From Clostridia bacterium (GTDB lineage: Bacteria > Bacillota > Clostridia > Oscillospirales > CAG-272), in the NCBI GenBank assembly GCA_024404655.1, contig JAKSPR010000121.1, positions 1 to 7,976 on the forward strand: a DNA stretch of 7,976 bases. The letters run 5' to 3'. Below, one piece after another: positions 6,113-7,976 of the stretch (position 1 is its first letter; each line of letters begins with the position of its first letter). The position numbers and the translations under genes were made by a program. The notes under the pieces are model-generated. The model had not been told where the DNA came from, made no database searches, and was given only the letters and a program-made list of their open reading frames with translations.

Positions 6113-6598
6113 TTATTGACGTTTTTTCCACGCTTCCACATAAGCGATAACGGGCTTGGGAAGACAGTTATCCAGGGGATGACCGTAACGGATCATCTCT
6201 CTTGCAAAGGAGGAACTGATATGCTGTACCTCCTGTTTTGCCGGGATAAAAATCGTATCGGTATCGGCATAGATAGCGCGGTTGATATGGAAAAGACTGG
6301 TTTCATAATCGAAATCGCTGACACCACGGATGCCCTTGACGATCACAGCGTGATTGACATGGGCAAATTCGGCAACGAGGATGGATTCCATGGAGCAGAC
6401 GACATTGTCAAGATGTGCCGTTGCCAGTTTCAGCATCTCAAGTTTTTCTTCGTCGGTGAACATACCGTGTTTTTCCGCATTTTTGAATGCGGTGACATAG
6501 ACGGTATCAAACATTGCGGCAGCACGCTCGATCACATCCACATGACCGAGGGTGACAGGATCGAAGCTGCCGGGAATCATGGCTGCACGGTACTTCAT
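6113..6598 (-). CDS. coaD: Phosphopantetheine adenylyltransferase
   Basis: CoaD transfers AMP from ATP to 4'-phosphopantetheine, making dephospho-CoA in the penultimate step of coenzyme A synthesis. The 161-aa protein shows the nucleotidyltransferase signature PGSFDPVTLGH (9-19, with T16 and H19 of the TxGH motif), the conserved KGIRGVSDFDYE block (88-99, R91 in the nucleotide-binding region) and the ISSSFARE motif (127-134). Length and motif spacing are normal for bacterial CoaD. Its ATG overlaps the rsmD stop by one base (TAATG), and a strong GAGGAGG site lies at 6615-6609 inside the end of rsmD with a 10-nt spacer. It is the last gene of the minus-strand operon. The rsmD-coaD pairing is a widely conserved order in bacteria. 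Confidence 0.96.
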   Translation of the reverse strand: MKYRAAMIPGSFDPVTLGHVDVIERAAAMFDTVYVTAFKNAEKHGMFTDEEKLEMLKLATAHLDNVVCSMESILVAEFAHVNHAVIVKGIRGVSDFDYETSLFHINRAIYADTDTIFIPAKQEVQHISSSFAREMIRYGHPLDNCLPKPVIAYVEAWKKRQ

Positions 6599-7176
6599 TA
6601 CCCCTCTGCCTCCTCTTTCAGTGTGAGCCAGCTTACATAGATGCGGCCGTATTTGGATGTTTTGGTGATCTCATAAAGGGACGCAGCGGAAGGCGCATCG
6701 GAGAACAGTTCCGTATCCTCACTTTCCACAAGAATCCTTGTGTGGGTATCTGCAGCACCGGATGCGGCAAGGCGTTTCAGCACTTCTCCGTGCATGTGCT
6801 TGGTAAAGGGCGGGTCGATATAGATGATATCGAAAGGCGCACTTCCGGATTTTGCAAAGCCTTTTAAGTAATCCTGATACTGATAATTGACGATGCGGCA
6901 GCGATCAAAAAGACGGGTCTTTTTGGCGTTGGCCTTGATGATCTCGATGGCCTCGGGTGCAGCGTCGATCATGACGGCAAGAGATGCTCCGCGGCTGACT
7001 GCCTCCAGTCCCATCTGACCGGAACCGGAAAAGAGATCAAGAAAGGTTACTCCTTCCAGATCAAACTGCAGTGCGCTGAATATGGCTTCTTTGACGCGTT
7101 CAGCGGTCGGTCTGGTTGCTTCCCCTTCCAGTGTCTGCAGCTGCGTGCCGCGAGCGCTTCCTGTGATAATTCTCAT
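6598..7176 (-). CDS. rsmD: 16S rRNA (guanine966-N2)-methyltransferase
   Basis: RsmD methylates guanine 966 of 16S rRNA in the small ribosomal subunit, using S-adenosylmethionine. The 192-aa protein opens with the diagnostic MRIITGSARG (1-10) and TRPTAERVKEAIFSAL (21-36). It then has the SAM-binding DLFSGSG (47-53), the acidic strand end at D71, and the catalytic DPPF motif (121-124), here IDPPF. The E. coli enzyme is 198 aa. I chose the ATG at 7176 because the family starts exactly at this MRII sequence; the open frame to 7293 would overlap uvrC heavily. No Shine-Dalgarno is visible before this ATG, so translation may depend on coupling to uvrC, whose stop lies 22 nt upstream. The stop overlaps the coaD start by one base. 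Confidence 0.95.
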   Translation of the reverse strand: MRIITGSARGTQLQTLEGEATRPTAERVKEAIFSALQFDLEGVTFLDLFSGSGQMGLEAVSRGASLAVMIDAAPEAIEIIKANAKKTRLFDRCRIVNYQYQDYLKGFAKSGSAPFDIIYIDPPFTKHMHGEVLKRLAASGAADTHTRILVESEDTELFSDAPSAASLYEITKTSKYGRIYVSWLTLKEEAEG

Positions 7177-7193
7177 GATAGTTTCACGGAAAG

Positions 7194-7206
7194 GCAGATT
7201 ATCTGC
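7194..7206. repeat. 13-bp palindrome spanning the uvrC stop codon
   Basis: GCAGAT (7194-7199) and ATCTGC (7201-7206) form a perfect inverted repeat around one central base, and the uvrC TAA lies at its centre. It is too short to be a terminator and has no T-run. It may be chance. Confidence 0.3.
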
Positions 7207-7976
7207 GTTTTCCGGTTTCCTCCTCTTCAAAGTGAGATATGATCTTATTTGCAATGCTTTCGCTGATGCCGCTGACAGCGCAAAGTTCATCAAGCGTTGC
7301 GTTTTTTATGGCTGACAGCGTTTTGAAATGGGCCAGCAGTGCTTTTGCCTTGGATGCACCGATGCCGTCTATGGCTTCCAGTGTTGAGGTCTTCATCGTT
7401 TTGTTCTTGGCACCCATCATGCGGGATACGGTATAGCGGTGGACCTCTTCCTGAATCTTATAGATATAGACGAATACAGACTGTTCCCTTGCGATGTTGA
7501 TCTCCCGCACGCCGTCGGTGAGTGCTCTGGTCTTGTGAAAATCATCTTTGACCATACCCATGACGGGAATATCAAGTCCGAGTTCATCCATCAGCGCCTG
7601 CACGGTATTGACATGACCTTTACCGCCGTCCAGCAGGATCAGATCCGGCGGAATCTCACCGAAGCCGGATCCCGTGGGATGCAGGATATATTCGAGACGC
7701 CGCTTCAGCGTTTCCCGCATGGAAGCGTAGTCATCGGGGGCGCCTTCCGTCTCCCGAATGGAGAAGGTTCGGTAGTCTTTTTTGATGAATTTTCCGTTTT
7801 CACAGACGATCATACCGGCTGTGATATGTTCCGCACCGAGGTTTGATATATCATACGCCTCGATCCGTTCCGGTATGACTTCAAGACCGAGCATGGACGC
7901 CAGCTTGACAAGAGTTTTGTTGTCCTTCTCTGTTTCAAACTGATACTGTTTGGCCGTCTGTTCCGCATTGCTGCAT
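7199..7976 (-). CDS. uvrC: Excinuclease ABC subunit C, C-terminal part
   Basis: UvrC makes the dual incisions beside bulky DNA lesions in the UvrABC nucleotide excision repair complex. Only the last 258 residues are in the window; the gene runs off the right edge, so the GIY-YIG nuclease and most of the UVR region are missing because of the window and not by mutation. The visible part holds the RNase H-like nuclease that cuts on the 5' side, with RIEAYDISN (D42 of the fragment), LLDGGKG (D116) and EEVHRY (H179) matching its catalytic residues. Two helix-hairpin-helix DNA-binding motifs follow (about 197-214, IDGIGASKAKALLAHF, and 225-250). The MVKDDFHKTR wording is typical of Clostridia as I recall. 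The frame is open to the window edge at 7976, so the ATG at 7894 is internal. It is the first visible gene of the operon with rsmD and coaD. Confidence 0.96.
   Translation of the reverse strand, partial: CSNAEQTAKQYQFETEKDNKTLVKLASMLGLEVIPERIEAYDISNLGAEHITAGMIVCENGKFIKKDYRTFSIRETEGAPDDYASMRETLKRRLEYILHPTGSGFGEIPPDLILLDGGKGHVNTVQALMDELGLDIPVMGMVKDDFHKTRALTDGVREINIAREQSVFVYIYKIQEEVHRYTVSRMMGAKNKTMKTSTLEAIDGIGASKAKALLAHFKTLSAIKNATLDELCAVSGISESIANKIISHFEEEETGKRR

Noticed and set aside
5909..6640. Plus-strand open frame (243 codons) across the uxaC end and coaD
   Set aside because: It runs through the uxaC tail, the bidirectional terminator and the antisense of coaD; no ribosome binding site or family motif supports it.

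Overview
The window is 7,976 bases of bacterial DNA with eight or nine protein genes and no RNA gene, mobile element or CRISPR array that I can recognise. It appears to have two parts with different character, meeting somewhere near 2343-2500. The left part (about 1-2400) is less GC-rich by eye and uses mixed codons. It holds a small two-helix membrane protein (+), a Nudix hydrolase (-) and an unrecognised membrane-anchored protein rich in Asp-Ser and Cys (-). Its style recalls Fibrobacter, but that is an impression and not a search result. The right part (about 2460-7976) is Clostridia-like: strong AGGAGG-type ribosome binding sites, tight intrinsic terminators, and UvrC, RsmD and CoaD sequences of Firmicutes type. 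Both groups live in herbivore guts, so an assembly chimera is a serious possibility.

Layout: 255-464 (+) converges on a two-gene minus-strand operon, 2342-1260 then 1263-541 (ATGA overlap), and a bidirectional terminator at 511-530 lies between them. From an extended -10 promoter at 2502-2507 three genes run rightward: a Gfo/Idh/MocA oxidoreductase (2577-3749), a TIM-barrel sugar isomerase/epimerase (3848-4567) and uronate isomerase uxaC (4639-6057). Each is followed by a clear intrinsic terminator. Converging on uxaC from the right is a housekeeping minus-strand operon: uvrC (3' part only), rsmD and coaD, with a 22-nt gap and then a 1-nt TAATG overlap.

Functionally, the three rightward genes look like a sugar acid unit. 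UxaC interconverts glucuronate/fructuronate or galacturonate/tagaturonate. The NAD(P)-dependent oxidoreductase and the TIM-barrel enzyme could prepare or release the uronate, perhaps through an oxidised (3-keto) sugar intermediate, as known Gfo/Idh/MocA plus TIM-barrel pairs do on glycosides; that last step is inference. The oxidoreductase has extreme codon bias (all 25 Lys codons AAG, no Phe TTT), which suggests a very highly expressed protein. The uvrC-rsmD-coaD operon serves DNA repair, 16S rRNA methylation and coenzyme A synthesis. I found no strong case for a wholly new system; the most useful leads are the possible chimeric junction and the uxaC-linked oxidoreductase/TIM-barrel pair.
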